From Atrichornis clamosus (Eukaryota; Chordata; Aves; Passeriformes; Menuridae), in the NCBI GenBank assembly GCA_013400975.1, contig WBMZ01011907.1:62001-126000 (forward strand): DNA of 64,000 bases, given 5' to 3'. A model generated the notes under the pieces. That model was given only the letters and a program-made list of their open reading frames with translations. It searched no databases and was not told the DNA's origin. Numbering within the stretch: position 1 is the stretch's first letter; every line of letters starts with the position of its first letter. Of this stretch, positions 10,260-21,923 are shown one piece after another. The position numbers and the translations under genes are program-made.

Positions 10260-12299
10260 CTCCGCGCCCAGCGCCATAAATCTGCTGCACCTGATGGGAG
10301 ATGGGCTTTTTAGGATCTCTCCGGGTGCTTTGAGGTAGCAGTTCTATGAACTCCGTGCCACAATAAATAACGCTACCTGCAATATGTCTTGGGGAACGTG
10401 GCAGCAGCCGCTGTCCTGCCATGAATTTTTATTCTTTTGCCGTCTGGAAGATAGATTCCAGATACAGCATTTCCCCGCACTTAGTGTCAAATCTCTTTAC
10501 CCCTTTGCCCCGGCAGAATGACAGGGACCACAAATAAAATAAAAGAATAAAAAAGAAGCATAGGAAAAATGGCCTGAGAGCAGAGAGAAAGCACTGAACT
10601 CCCTTCCCTCTGCAGCTCAGCAGCTCCAGATCTGACAGCAGCGACTAAGGCAGGGGCAGTTGGAATGGGAAAAGGTAATTTTTGCATGCTGCCAATGAGA
10701 TTTCTGCAGGAGGACTCAACAGAAAGGAGCAGAGAGATATAATTTCTATAAAGAGTGTAATGTATGTGAGAGTAAAGGACAGGGGGAGATGGGTTTGTGT
10801 GCCAGCCCAAACTACTCTGCCAGGGATGGGGAAATGAAGTACTGACCCAATAAAGGGCTTTTTAAAGGAAAAACCTTCTTCATTATAAAGAAAAGGGTCA
10901 CATGCAATGACAAATGAAATGGTCTAAATCTTTGCAAACCTTGCCCTGCACATCTGATACCAAGATTAGAGTGCAAAGCAGGAATGCTGTAACAATTACC
11001 AACAAGAATCCTAGGGAAAAAAGGCACGGAATTGGCATGACAATCCTGCCAGATTCATTGGGATTGCTGAGAGCCAGCGTGCAGAAAACCCCGGGGTGCA
11101 GAGCGGGGCCGGAGGGCGGCAGAGCCTCATTAACCAACTGGACACGCAGGGAGCTCCTGTCCAGCCAGGCTGTGGACAGAGCGGGGACACACCAGAGCTG
11201 TGCTGCCCCACAGGGGGACCTCAACAGGGCCAACAGGAGTCTTGGAAGTCAAGAGAGGACAAAACCCAGTCCTGCACCCTGGCAGGAGCAAGCCCAGGCA
11301 GCAGCACACAGCAGGGGCTCCTGCAGAGGAGGGCCTGGGGCCCTGGGGACATCGCGCCGACCATGAGCCAGCAGCGCCCTGGGATGTGCTGGGAGGGACA
11401 TGGCCAGCGGCTGGAGGAGGGTGATCCCATCCTTCCCCTCTGCTCAGCACTGCTGAGGCAAGTCTGGGGCACCGGGCCCAGCTCTGGACTCCCCAGTGCA
11501 GGACAGACATGGAGGTACCAGTGGGACAGGGCCATGTCCAGAGGTGCCTTCCAGCCTCAGCGACTCTGGGACCTGCCCGAGGACCAGGCTTTACTTTCTG
11601 GTTGCCACATAAAAGCAATTGAGCAAACTGCACACAGGACTCACTTTAAAAACCCCCAAATGCAGACAGGTGTAATATTATTAGTTGTATAATTCCATTG
11701 GGACTATGAGAAATATCTGCTCAAACAACTGGATGACAGCTGGAAAAACTCTAAAAAAGATAAACAGCTCCAACTAGCCAGGAGTTCACAATGCACAGAG
11801 CTTTTTTTCCTCTGTTTCCCTCTTCCAGTTCAGTGCCTTAGAGAAAACCAAAATAATGACCCTTTTCCATTTCTGAATATGTGGACTGCAGTGCAATCTT
11901 ATTTGAATTTGATGACATTATTTTACTTTCTTCCTTTATTCTGATGAAATTACCAAGTTTCACATCACTGACACCTAAAAGATATTAGGGCCAGCACTCC
12001 AGTATCCTCTCATTAATACACACATCCAGCTATAATATACAGTGTGGCAGAGACCTCATTGTTCTGCCATCGAGTCACCATGGTCCAGTCTTCGAGAGAA
12101 GCCAGAATCCATCGATGCCATTTGAAATGTCCCCTTCAGCAGGCGTGAGCCCAATTCACATCAAAAATGGTGACCCTGTAGTTAGAACACATCTACACAG
12201 CTGCCTTAACATCTGTCCTCTTCCTATTTTCACCTCTGAAACTGAACATTAAACACTGGAACTAAAGATAATTTTGCTGAGCAATAGCCCTATGAAAGC

Positions 12300-12530
12300 A
12301 GCCCCCCGAAGATGTCAATGACGCTTCTGCCACACAGCAGAGTTAAAGTGGAGGAGATTTACAAGGTCATTGACAAATGCAAGTATTGATTGAGTATTAA
12401 AGTGTCTTGTGATTAATACAGCCTTCGAAGTAATTAGTGCAAAAGATCTCTTATATCTCCCCATGTTTAAATAATGTATCTGTGAACGTGCAGACCCCCT
12501 GTCAATCACTCTGGCTGAGGCCAAACATCA
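12300..12530. other. Candidate non-coding element with homeodomain motifs
   Basis: Low-CpG, AT-rich sequence with GTGATTAATAC, GAAGTAATTAGTGC and TGTTTAAATAATG within about 150 bp. It has no repeat similarity and no open frame above 70 codons. This texture is typical of conserved regulatory elements, but conservation was not testable here. Confidence 0.35.
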
Positions 12531-13709
12531 TCTCACCTGATAACTCATTTGGAAACTGGGCTTCCTGCCTGGTCAATCTTTCAAAACCAGCAACTCTTCC
12601 CTAATTGCCTGGGGTGACCTATATTTAGAGCCTTGCTGGGGGGATAAAGAGGGAAGAGAGAGCTAGGAAAAATGCTAAAGCACCTTATTCCTACAACAGC
12701 AGCACAACCCAGGAGAAATTCAGAGGCACTGCATGGAAATGGCCTCACAGGAAAGGCTTAGGCTCTGTGAGGGGCTCCACACTCTGTATTTAAACAGATC
12801 CTCCAAGCCCCTTCCCAGGTTAATCCTGGGAGTAACTTCTGCAGAGGGAGAAACCCCAGCTGGTGCCGAGGGCTCTCAGCCTGGGGCTGGCAGTCCTGGT
12901 GTCCCTGTCCCAGCTCTTGGTGCCCACCTGAACCAAGGTCACCAAGGGGAAGATCAGGCTGCCAGCGGTTCCTGCAGGGTGAGTTCTCCTGGAGAGAGCC
13001 AGCGCTTGTCGCTCGCCTGGCTCCGGGAGGGAAACGTTCTGCTCTAAGAGCCACTTCAGCAGAGGAGCAGCTTGACACCTTCTGGGGGCTTTCTGGAGCC
13101 CACAAAGCACCACCTACTCATCTAATGTCTTCTTAATCCCTTTTCTACCAGTCTCTTTAAGCAATTGCAACACTTAGTTTCTCTGAAGCACACTTTGAGG
13201 TAGTGAAACATTTAGTGCTTATTGGGTAAATAAGGCTCCAGGAAACAGTTTCCTTCCAACACACCCATTTCTGAGCTGCTGTTTGATTCCAGGTTGGAAA
13301 AAGCCAAGAGCTGAACTGCAACCTCACCAGCATCTCACTCTCTCACACTTTTCTCTAACAGAGACCAAGGAGTAGTGGAAAATTTACAAAATATTCTGTA
13401 ATTCTGCAAACATTGCACACTCTTCCTTCTGGGCTAGTGCCAGTGGGTAGAGAGCTGCAGCCAGAGCATTCCTGGGTTTGAGGAGAGCTGGGAACCCTGC
13501 ATCAGTGGACTTCTGGGGAAGACACAGCCCTCCCCTTCCATAGCCTCTTGCACTTTTCAGGGTTCAAACATGCAACAAATGGAAGTTAATTGCTCTCAGA
13601 CCCAACCAAATCAGAGCACCTCCTAAGCTAAATTAGAGGAGGAACAAAGAAGGAAAAAAAAATCCTTCTTCTTTGGAAGATAGTGAAAGAAATTCAAACC
13701 TGGGACTTC

Positions 13710-13961
13710 AAAGAATCACAGACTGGTTTCGGTTGGAAGGGACCTCAAAGCCCATCTTATCCCCCCCCTGCCATGGGCAGGTACACCTTCCCCTATCCCA
13801 GGTTGCTCCACGTCCCGTCCAGCCTGGTCTTGGACACTTCCAGGGATGGGGCAGCCACAGCTTCTCTGGGCACCCTGTGCCAGGGCCTCACCACCCTCAC
13901 AGGGAAGGATTCCTTCCCAATATCCCATCTAATCCTGCCCTCTGGCAGTGGGAAGCCCTTA
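13710..13961 (-). mobile_element. CR1 LINE fragment, 3' end, antisense
   Basis: Antisense CR1 tail. It starts with the inverted terminal AAGAATCACAGACTGG, then TTGGAAGGGACCTCAAAGCC, the CTGCCATGGGCAGG block, the TCTTGGACACTTCCAGGG block, GCCACAGCTTCTCTGGGC, and CCCAATATCCCATCTAATCC. It ends at GGGAAGCCCTT. The layout matches 2171-2503 closely, so both derive from the same subfamily. Confidence 0.93.
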
Positions 13962-14442
13962 AAACTGGGACTTTCAGCCTTTTCTTTGGATGAAGCACTA
14001 GAAATATTCTCCTGTCTTTAGTGTTAATCTCACTTTCTTTTTTCTCATGTCCCATAACTCATCAGCCCCTCTTCCTTCTCCTCTTTCAAGTTTATTTATT
14101 ATAACTATTTAACCAGCTATTGGTTCAACACACCCCACTCAAATATTCATCATTTAGTTCTCTGGGTAAATCGTATTTAATCAGCACAGCACAGAAAATA
14201 GTGTCATTATAGATGCCGGATGCCATTATACTCAGAAGAAATTAAACCTCATCTTAAGCTGTCCAGCAGTCCCCTGAGGAGAACAGGCTGCGTGCTGGGA
14301 AGGTGACCCAGAGGTTAGTGCCAGATGTGCTTTTAGGGCCTCCAAACCCAAGCAATAGGGAGGGTGGAGAGGCACAGAGGGAAAGGAAGAGAAGCTTCCA
14401 TGAACAATCTAAACTTCTCACAAGGAACTCAGTAAATGCATC

Positions 14443-14457
14443 TTTTTTTTTTTTTTT
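14443..14457. repeat. Poly-T tract (15 T)
   Basis: Uninterrupted T run, not attached to a recognisable retroelement. It is likely length-polymorphic. Confidence 0.95.
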
Positions 14458-14878
14458 GAGAACATAGCAGGACCTATTTTGCTTTGTGCCAATTACAGCA
14501 CTTCTAACAAGGTTTTTTTAAGGTAAATAATTCTATTTTAGTAATACTAATGGACAAAGCCTTTACTGATCGATAAAGTCCAGAAAGTTATTACAGCAAC
14601 AAAGATGCCAGCAGATTCCCTGAGGTGGTCGGGGGAAGCAGTGGGACAGACTCCTCCAGCTGGCACCAAACTACTTAAAACTCAACACTGCCCTGGGATA
14701 AAGCACCACCCAGGTGGTTGACCCAGGCTGTGGCATAAATGGCAGAGGAGGCCCTTCCCTGCAGACACAGGTGCCCATCTCCTGCCAGCAGCACACGGCA
14801 GCGCCGCCCTGGCACGGCCCAGCAATGGCCAGAGAGGCCCAGCGGGGAGCGGGGGGTTTTGGCTTTTGTCTTGTTTGG

Positions 14879-14890
14879 TTTTTTTTTTTT
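14879..14890. repeat. Poly-T tract (12 T)
   Basis: Uninterrupted T run preceded by GT-rich sequence. Confidence 0.95.
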
Positions 14891-14929
14891 GCTAATAATA
14901 CATCTGAGGTTTAGATAAGTAACTAAGAG

Positions 14930-15300
14930 GAAGGAGGGCTCCTTCTAGTCCATCCTGCTGCTGACAATTAAGAAACCTCAAAGTAATTTTTGAAAATGTC
15001 AGCGTCTCATTTAGCAAAGGGATAAATAATGAATGAAGCATAATCACTGTCCTGCGCTGGTGGTACAGCTTCGCGGTGTCATTAGTAAACTAACGGTATA
15101 ATATCTTCGTGTCACAGTTTAATTATATCTTGTAATTAGTTTCAGCAATGGATTGCACAGAGTCAGGCCCCCTGAGCTAAACAAAAGGTAATAGAACTTC
15201 CAGAGTCCTTGCATAAATCAATTATGAAAGTGTCCTGTGTTATTTGAGGCTTGTTTGCTGTAATTTTATGCACAAAGAAGAGATGATCCCTGCTGCCTAC
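14930..15300. other. Candidate non-coding element, AT-rich with TAATTA-type motifs
   Basis: Contains GACAATTAAG, GATAAATAATGAATG, GTTTAATTATATC, GTAATTAGTTTC and AATCAATTATG within 370 bp. It also has a CpG-bearing centre (CTTCGCGGTGTCATTAG). There is no repeat similarity. The density of homeodomain-type cores is high, and this is one of the stronger candidate elements by eye. Confidence 0.4.
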
Positions 15301-15453
15301 GGAGGGCAATTCACCTCACCAACTGCCTGCCTAAATGAGTGTGAGTGCTGAGGGGCAGGGGCTGCTGCCAGGGCGGGGTGTGTGGGGTGTGTGTGCAAAG
15401 GAGCCCGGCCTGGCTGTCAGCACCAGGAACGCGGGAGCCCCACGTGCAGGCAC

Positions 15454-15675
15454 GGGATAATAGGAAGCAATTCTTCTCTGTGAGGGTGGGGAGGCCCTGG
15501 CACAGGGAGCCCAGAGAAGCTGTGGCTGCCCCTGGCTCCCTGGAAGTGTCCAAGGCCAGGTTGGATGGGCCTTGGATGAACCTGGGATAGTGGGAGGTGT
15601 CCCTGCCCATGGCAGGGGTGGGACTGGATGGGCTTTGAGGTCCCTTCCAACCCAAACCACTGTGGGATTCAATGA
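15454..15675 (+). mobile_element. CR1 LINE fragment, 3' end, sense
   Basis: Begins GGGATAATAGGAAGCAATTC, which is the inverse of the CCCAATATCCCATC block in antisense copies. It continues through AGAAGCTGTGGCTGCCCC, GGAAGTGTCCAAGGCCAGG and the GGTGTCCCTGCCCATGGC block to CCAAACCACTGTGGGATTC. The copy is well preserved and belongs to the same subfamily as 5457-5617. Confidence 0.94.
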
Positions 15676-15904
15676 CATGCAGACACAGTAAAATGGCACC
15701 ATGATTCTCCTGTTGTTGGTGCTGATGTGTTCCAGGCCAGTGCTGCTGCTGGGCACTGCAATCCTGTCTCCAAAGCTGCACTTTGTTGCATTTTTATGCA
15801 ATATCCCAAGTCCCATCCAAACAGCACCTCCATCCTCCTCTCCCTCTTCTTCACCCAGAGTGAAACATCTGATCTCTAGTTTGCATCAGCACATCAAGCA
15901 GATT
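15676..15904. other. Spacer between two CR1 copies, no feature seen
   Basis: About 230 bp of unique sequence between two sense-oriented CR1 copies of different subfamily. It is pyrimidine-rich at 15825-15860. No other signal is seen. Confidence 0.6.
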
Positions 15905-16114
15905 AGATATTAGGAAAAAAATGTTTCCCTCAAAGAGTGGTCAGGCATTGGAACAAGTTGCCCAAGGAGGGGTTGGAGTCACCATCTCTGGAAGTGTTCA
16001 AGAGGTGCCTGGAGGTGGCACTTGGGATGTGGTTTGGGGGTGATAGTGGTGATTTGGGGTGATGGTTGGACTTGATGGTCTTGAAGGTCTGTTCCAGCCT
16101 TGATGATTCTGTGG
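15905..16114 (+). mobile_element. CR1 LINE fragment of a different subfamily, sense
   Basis: Begins ATATTAGGAAAAAAATG and continues GAGTGGTCAGGCATTGG, CAAGTTGCCCAAGGAGG, CTGGAAGTGTTCAAGAGGTG and CCTGGAGGTGGCACTTGGG. It ends TTGATGATTCTGTGG. The GTTCAAGAGGTG and GGCACTTGGG blocks differ from the neighbouring 15454-15675 copy, which has GTCCAAGGCCAGG. It is therefore a separate insertion from another CR1 subfamily, not a duplication. Confidence 0.92.
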
Positions 16115-17165
16115 AGACCAGCCACCAGCACTGGTTCCTGGCACAGTGACCTTATTCGACCACGTTTGGGGTTGTTCTTTCTCCTGCTTCATTCCTGATC
16201 TTACTCATCTGTTGCCACAGCAGGCAATCACGCAGGAGGGCCATGCTGGAAATGAATCCAGGCAGGCTGAGGGGTCCCTTGAGGTTGCACAGTTGTACTT
16301 GCAGCTGACCAGAATCTGCTGCCATCCCACAGACTGCTGCTTGAGCTCTGGAAATTCTACAGGAGACGCTCTTTTCCTGAGAGCTCTTTGTACCACACCA
16401 CGACTGCAGACAGAACAATCCACATCTGGGAAGTGGCTGGCAATGATCCCCACCATCCCAGCCTATATGTTCTCATGTAGTTCCAGGGAAAAAAACCTGT
16501 TCAATTACTGCAATTAAATGTATAAAATAATGTTTCACAGTATCAGCTTAATAGCTCTATTTTACTTGCATATTTTTTCCACAGTCTTCTTAAGAGCCCT
16601 ACGTATTCCGTCACCACTCCTGTGCGTAGGGATGCACACGCACGGCTCTCGCTGCTCTCAGTGCCTGAATCATTCATCTTTTCACGTTGCTCCTCTGCCC
16701 CCACTGCTTGGTGTTGGAAGCTGTCTATGTGACGTGGGATGGAGAAGGTAGGGAAAAAAAAAACCCTAAATGAAATGAAACCTCTCCGTGTGTCTAATTT
16801 TGGCCTGCTGAGCTCTCCAAAAGCAAAAAAGGCTCCCAGCAGCAGCAAAGGGCTGTCCGGGGGTCACCCAATCTGCAGCCGAGCGTCTGGGATCCCACTG
16901 TGGGCAGCAGAGGGGAGTGTGGAGAGGAGTCTGAAAGGTGCCAAGACAGGTAATTGTCTCAGTCCTGATCAAGCTGCAGAACACACTGGGGTCCTGCTTC
17001 AAAGCCCTCCTCATGTCTGCCTTGAAAGCAAATCCCGTGGCACACTGGCCTTGCTGTTTATACAACAACTTCCAGGTTTAAATGAAAAGCTGCTTCCTAA
17101 AGCAGCCCGAATCCTCCCATTGTGAGCCCTTCAGCAAATTTAACAATAGGAAAAGCACCGAGTTT

Positions 17166-17191
17166 AAAAAAAAAAAAAAAGGGGGGGGGGG
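17166..17191. repeat. A15-G11 homopolymer junction
   Basis: Fifteen A (17166-17180) directly followed by eleven G (17181-17191). The G run can form a G-quadruplex only in intermolecular or slipped form. It is expected to be unstable and difficult for sequencing. Confidence 0.95.
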
Positions 17192-17227
17192 AAGTCCAGT
17201 CCTCAGAGCGGTGCTGCAATCCAGCTG

Positions 17228-17265
17228 GTTGCCATGGTGACATGATGACTTGTTCACATGGCAAC
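17228..17265. promoter_or_regulatory. Paired RFX X-box motifs
   Basis: GTTGCCATGGTGAC at 17228-17241 matches the RFX-family X-box consensus (GTTRCCATGGYRAC) except possibly at one position. A second site, GTTCACATGGCAAC, at 17252-17265 differs from a perfect X-box only at two central bases. The sites start 24 bp apart. RFX factors control ciliary and developmental genes. There is no adjacent coding exon, so this would be a distal element or a promoter of an unseen transcript. Confidence 0.45.
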
Positions 17266-19549
17266 ATACCTTCGGTCCACTATTAAAATGATGAGAGTAA
17301 ACTGGGTTGCACTAAGTATAGTACCCTGTGTGCTGGAGCAGCCGCTGCAGCGGGAGCTGGGACGGACGTGGTGTGGGAGGAGGGACCCGCAGAACAAAGC
17401 TGGAGATGGCAGTTTTGGGGGGCAAAGGAAAACCAAGGGGATAAACTGACTTCTAGATGTGTATCAGAGATGAATGACACCTACACAGATGATAAATTAA
17501 ATCTTGCTTGGATATAAAAATCTGCCTTTAGAAGCCAAAGGATGTTTTTCATACACGAGTGGCATTATCCAGAGGGCACTGAACTTCTTTAGGAAGTGAC
17601 CTTGAGGAGCAATAGCAAAAAAATGAATTGGGGAAGGAGGGGAATCACTGGAGACCCCATCAACACAAACCCAATTGTGATAAAGACAAGACTGAAGAAA
17701 TGGCTGCCACAGAAGTGAAATACAATCACATAGTTCATAATTTCCATTAAAATCCCAAACAACTAGCAAGTGGGAAATTGTGCAACATCTATTTAGTCAC
17801 AATGAATACCCAAGACTGCCAAAAAGATATCCCCATTACCATGTTATTGGTGTGTTTTCCGCAATCCTTTTAATTTTAACAGATTTAAATACCTCTTCCT
17901 GATAGCACAGAAAATTGTGATACCACTGGGGAACTCATCATCCACTTGTCCCTCATTTAGATGAAGGACAGGATGAATCTCTTTGGTTTATGAAGTATGT
18001 ACATCATACAACAGACATGAGAAAGTCTCTTAAAATATAAAACATGAGAAAAAATACCCTTAATACAGATTCTATTTTAATTTAATTTGCAGGACAAGGA
18101 TGCAGTGAGGCTCACCACACGTGAGGAGGTGGCTTTGGAGGCCACGCTGTGAGTCCCCAGCATGGAGGGCACGGAGGCCCCGGATTTTAGCAGATGTGAG
18201 AGCAGAGGAGGATTCATTTCATCTCTGTCACTGATGAAACAACAGCTTTGTCCCACTCCCCCAAACACAGTGAACAACAACGACCTCGTAAGGACAGTGA
18301 ACTGCTCGTGGAAGAAAAGCAAAGCAACCTTTTGGTGTCTATCAAGCCATCCCGACAGCTGTACTCACCTCCCCTCCTGAGGACCAAAACAGCTACAAAG
18401 TGCCTGAAATCATTAAGCAGACGGAAATCCCAGAGGCGGGCTTGGGCTAAACCTCACGATTTCCCAACCTAAAGGCATCAAAGACCAATCTCTCACAGTT
18501 CATTTGCTGTTTCCCTTTTCTCTGCACACACCTGTACTGGGAAGTTTGCCTTTGCTTGGGTAGCACTGAGCATCCTACACCCTTCCCACAGAGAGGTTCC
18601 CTGCCCATCACAAAGGGGAGCAGCTGTGGGCAGCCAGGCAGGACAGGGATGGCAGCAGCTGGAAAGGCCATGTTGGCACAAAAAGCCTTTGGAGGGCATC
18701 TGCACAGCCACAGCTCCACATTCAGTCTGTAGAAGCTTTCCAAGCCACAAAGGGAATCTGCTGGTTTAAGGTAAACATCATATTTTGCATGAGTCAATAT
18801 GACAGTGCTGGCAGCAACAGATGGACTCAGGGTCTGCTCTGGAAGCGGTCTGGGAATCTAACTTCCTATCTTGGAGATGAACCCATTTTCATTCATAACG
18901 CTTTAGTCGATAAACTAAACAGTTTGAATGAACTTGGAATCTTTCAGCGTGACTCAATACTTTAACCAGACCTGCAATCTAATGTCCAGTACAGGAAGTT
19001 GTAGAGCAGAAATTAAGACTATAACTGACCAGGAAAATCTAAAAGCAAAGAACAGGCATCACAGTTCCATTTCACAGAGACAGATCCCGAACTGGAGAAA
19101 ATACACCCACAGTATTTCTTTCAATTGCTCCAATTCACAGGCTTTCAAAGCAGGCACAGAAAGTCTTTTGCAGTGCTTTTCTCTCTCATCTCCTCCCGCT
19201 TTACCCTGGCATATTCGGAATACTTTCCACATCCCTCTGGTTCCACACACACCTGCCCAATCCCTCCTTAAAACAGCTGCTTGTACAAATTGCAATAATC
19301 TCACTTTTTAAAAAGAATAATTCCTATAAAGAGCAGAGAAATAGAAACAAGTTCACCCATTTCTAAACTTTTGAGTATAAACCTAATTTTAGAAATAAGA
19401 GTTATCTGAGGGATCAATCAGGAAGGAATTTCAGCCACTTGCAGGAACTTCATTAAGAACACAGGAACCCCCAGGTTCACCAGTGAGCCAACAGGTGTTT
19501 AAACAATTCCCGCTACCTACACTCTCACGTCGACTTTATTTTCAAGTTT

Positions 19550-19830
19550 CACTCAATGATGGAGTTGTTCCTCAGCTCCTTGTGTGCTTAGCCATTTAAT
19601 TAAAGCAATCCATATTGAATTCATGTCCAGATGCCTTGACCAGCAGAGCCAGATCCTCATTGGCATGCCAGCTGCTCAAAGAAGAGCACAGCCCCTCGCA
19701 TACTAATCAGAGGGGAAGGCAGTGATTCATCAGCCCGCGATACTGCTCCAGCATCTACAAGCACTTATGACATGTAATTGCTGGTGCATAAGCAAGCCAG
19801 GCCACATTAAAAAGCCCACAGATAGTCAGA
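19550..19830. other. Candidate non-coding element
   Basis: Contains CCATTTAATTAAAGC, CATACTAATCAGAGG and ATGTAATTGCTGG with low repeat content. It also carries AT-rich and E-box-like segments (CCAGCTGC). It is resolved by texture only. Confidence 0.35.
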
Positions 19831-20029
19831 GATAAAAATTAATGACTTTTGCTTTGTGTAATCCTGCCTGTGTTGGGGGGAGGGGAGGGAGACTGGGATT
19901 AATGGACAAATGTAAGGAGGCACAAAGGAACAAAGAGTTTCTTGGCCTTGTTTACATATTGAACAATAATAATAAAAGAAAAGTGACAAGTTATGGGAAA
20001 GGCAAGTGTGAATTTTCGGCACGAGTGAG

Positions 20030-20260
20030 TTGGAAGACTGCTTGCAGTTCATTATGGATGCAGAATTTCCATACTCATTATTCCGAAACAAACCTCCTCA
20101 GAAGGCCCTTCTGGGACCAATGGCAGCAGTTTTTATTATTCCTCTTTTGCTGGTATTGAGGATGTCATTAGAAGAGCTGCACGGCACGTGGGCAGAGAGG
20201 GGCTCGCTATCTGGGGAGGAATAGCTTATCATTCCCGAGGCCGGAGCAGCCACGGAGCCA
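20030..20260. other. Candidate non-coding element
   Basis: Mixed AT-rich sequence with TTCATTATGGATGC, ATACTCATTATTCCG and TTTTTATTATTCC, then GCACGGCACGTGGGC, which holds an E-box CACGTG at about 20184. No repeat is recognised. Confidence 0.35.
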
Positions 20261-20889
20261 GGGTCACAGTGGGCCACGGCTGTAAAATCAGGGAAGGAGA
20301 GGGAGGTAAATCAAGGACAGCAGACAAAGACATGATGTAATGCACCCACAACAGAAGCTTCTGCACATCAAGTGCTCATCAAAATATTTACGCATCAACA
20401 CTGCTGTTTGCATCTCCCTCTCCCTACCCCAAGTACCCTTTATTCCCCAATGATGGATACACCCTCCTTGGAACACTTTTGAAAGAAAATGCCATTTTTC
20501 TATCTTATTTTTTCCTTAACATTTGCTTTCTGAAGCTTTGGTGAGATATGAGTCTGAAGTTACTTGAGCTTGCTTCCCACTTGGAGGGAACAAACACGAT
20601 GCGTGTGATCGCACAACGAATCAGACTCAGTCTCAGCCAGTGCCCACCTCCAACCCACCAGGCAACACAACCTACCTCAGCAGCCTTCAGGGGTCTACTG
20701 GCCTCAGCAGAAACCTGCTCAGGTACAGTAGGAGACATTTAGGAACAGGGGTTCCTAGCGTGAAAATTCCCACCTATGCGTGCAGCCGCGCATTCTCCAG
20801 CACAGAAACTGGTACCTCCAGCTCACTCCTGAATGCTGACTCTGATTTCAGTCCACTTCAGCCGTGACCCTCACCCAAGAAAGGCAATT

Positions 20890-21090
20890 TACACCTGCTG
20901 AATGGAAGTTTCTTCTCTATAGCTGCGAAGAGTTATTTTAGGAATTACAGAGTTATCCTAATTGCACGTATCTTGGCACTACGGAAAACTGCCATTGCCA
21001 TGACAATAGTGCCAAAAAAAAGATGATAAAAAGTATTCCCCTTCAAGTGTGTTGTTCATTTTAATATGCAAATAAACCTTTCCCACAGAG
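20890..21090. other. Candidate non-coding element with octamer motif
   Basis: AT-rich, repeat-free sequence with GGAATTACAGAG, CCTAATTGCACG and an octamer ATGCAAAT at 21066-21073 (inside TTAATATGCAAATAAACC). Overall texture fits a developmental enhancer. Confidence 0.4.
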
Positions 21091-21890
21091 GTCAGCTATG
21101 ACCACTGCAGGACCTGGAGGTGACGGCGCAGACCTGGAACGTGGTTTGGCATCTAACCCAGGATGGGTATTGTGTAGGGGCCATCCTTCATCCAGCAGAA
21201 ATTAATTCACCTTCCATTTGACCCCATCTCCCACATGGTAACATTTATACAGCCAGTCTGGAGGACTCGTGTGCCTTCCCAATCCTCCCCAGCCCTGAGG
21301 AGCAGAGGGTAAAGCACTGGGACTCAGGCAAACAGAAAATCATTGCTATCGGCAGGCAGCTGAGCAGCCACTCAGAGCCATCACTTGTGTTTAAGGTCTG
21401 CTGCCTCCAGCCCTCTCCTCTGCACACCTCGCTTCTTAGGTATCGGGTTTACCACCTAATTTCATCTGTTTTGCAGAAATATTTACCGGGTGCAGGTGAA
21501 GAAGCAGAAGCTGCAGCTGCATCCACATCACCATATGATTTATTTACAACTGGGGCTTTGTGGTGCAGCCAGATAAAAGAGGATTAAATTACGCTCTGTA
21601 GATTAAGAGTCTGAACACTATAAAACTCCTAAGCCTTTGTATGCTAAGCAAGAACTTTGACTCCCACAGGAGCTGCAACAGAGATTCTGCATACTCAGAG
21701 AAGACTTGGATTTTTTTTGCTATCTCAGTATATCTTTCCCAAACAGAGATATTATCAAACTGATTTGGAAACACTTTATCTGCACCACAAAAGTTTAACT
21801 GAATCATGATGTCCAGTGCATTTCCATCTCATTTCCTCCACAGACTTGTTCAAACAGGCTTTCCCATTGCAATGGTGTCCATACAGTGGA

Positions 21891-21923
21891 TGGACAGTTA
21901 TACAGCGGATACAGTTATACAGC
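21891..21923 (+). repeat. Small tandem duplication, 16-17 bp unit, 2 copies
   Basis: TGGACAGTTATACAGC (21891-21906) is followed directly by GGATACAGTTATACAGC (21907-21923). The shared core is ACAGTTATACAGC. Confidence 0.85.

Larger units (their letters stand above)
9850..10278. promoter_or_regulatory. CpG-island-like segment, possible promoter
   Basis: The densest CpG region of comparable length in the window, with many CG dinucleotides and GC-rich motifs. It contains a GGCCGGCC site (9883-9890) inside a 17-bp palindrome and a 17-bp GC-rich tandem repeat (10213-10259). It ends abruptly at GCGCCATAAATC, after which the sequence becomes AT-rich. Bird CpG islands often mark promoters, but no first exon or start codon context supports a specific gene here, and the direction is unknown. 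Confidence 0.45.
9746..13709. other. Unique sequence with a CpG island and AT-rich blocks
   Basis: Starts with the CpG-rich segment listed separately. Then come an AT-rich stretch (10300-10570), a GC-balanced section (11040-11600) with overlapping 100-200 codon frames on both strands and no domains, and AT-rich sequence at 11640-12620. The AT-rich part includes a homeodomain-motif block at 12300-12530. No repeat is recognised. Confidence 0.5.
13962..15453. other. Unique sequence with poly-T tracts and an AT-rich block
   Basis: Includes a T15 run at 14443-14457, a T12 run at 14879-14890, and an AT-rich candidate element at 14930-15300. The 14600-14870 part is GC-balanced. No exon is recognised. 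Confidence 0.5.

Noticed and set aside
19764..19792. Short inverted repeat (CTTATG and CATAAG)
   Set aside because: Only six paired bases with a long loop. Not enough for a microRNA or an operator.
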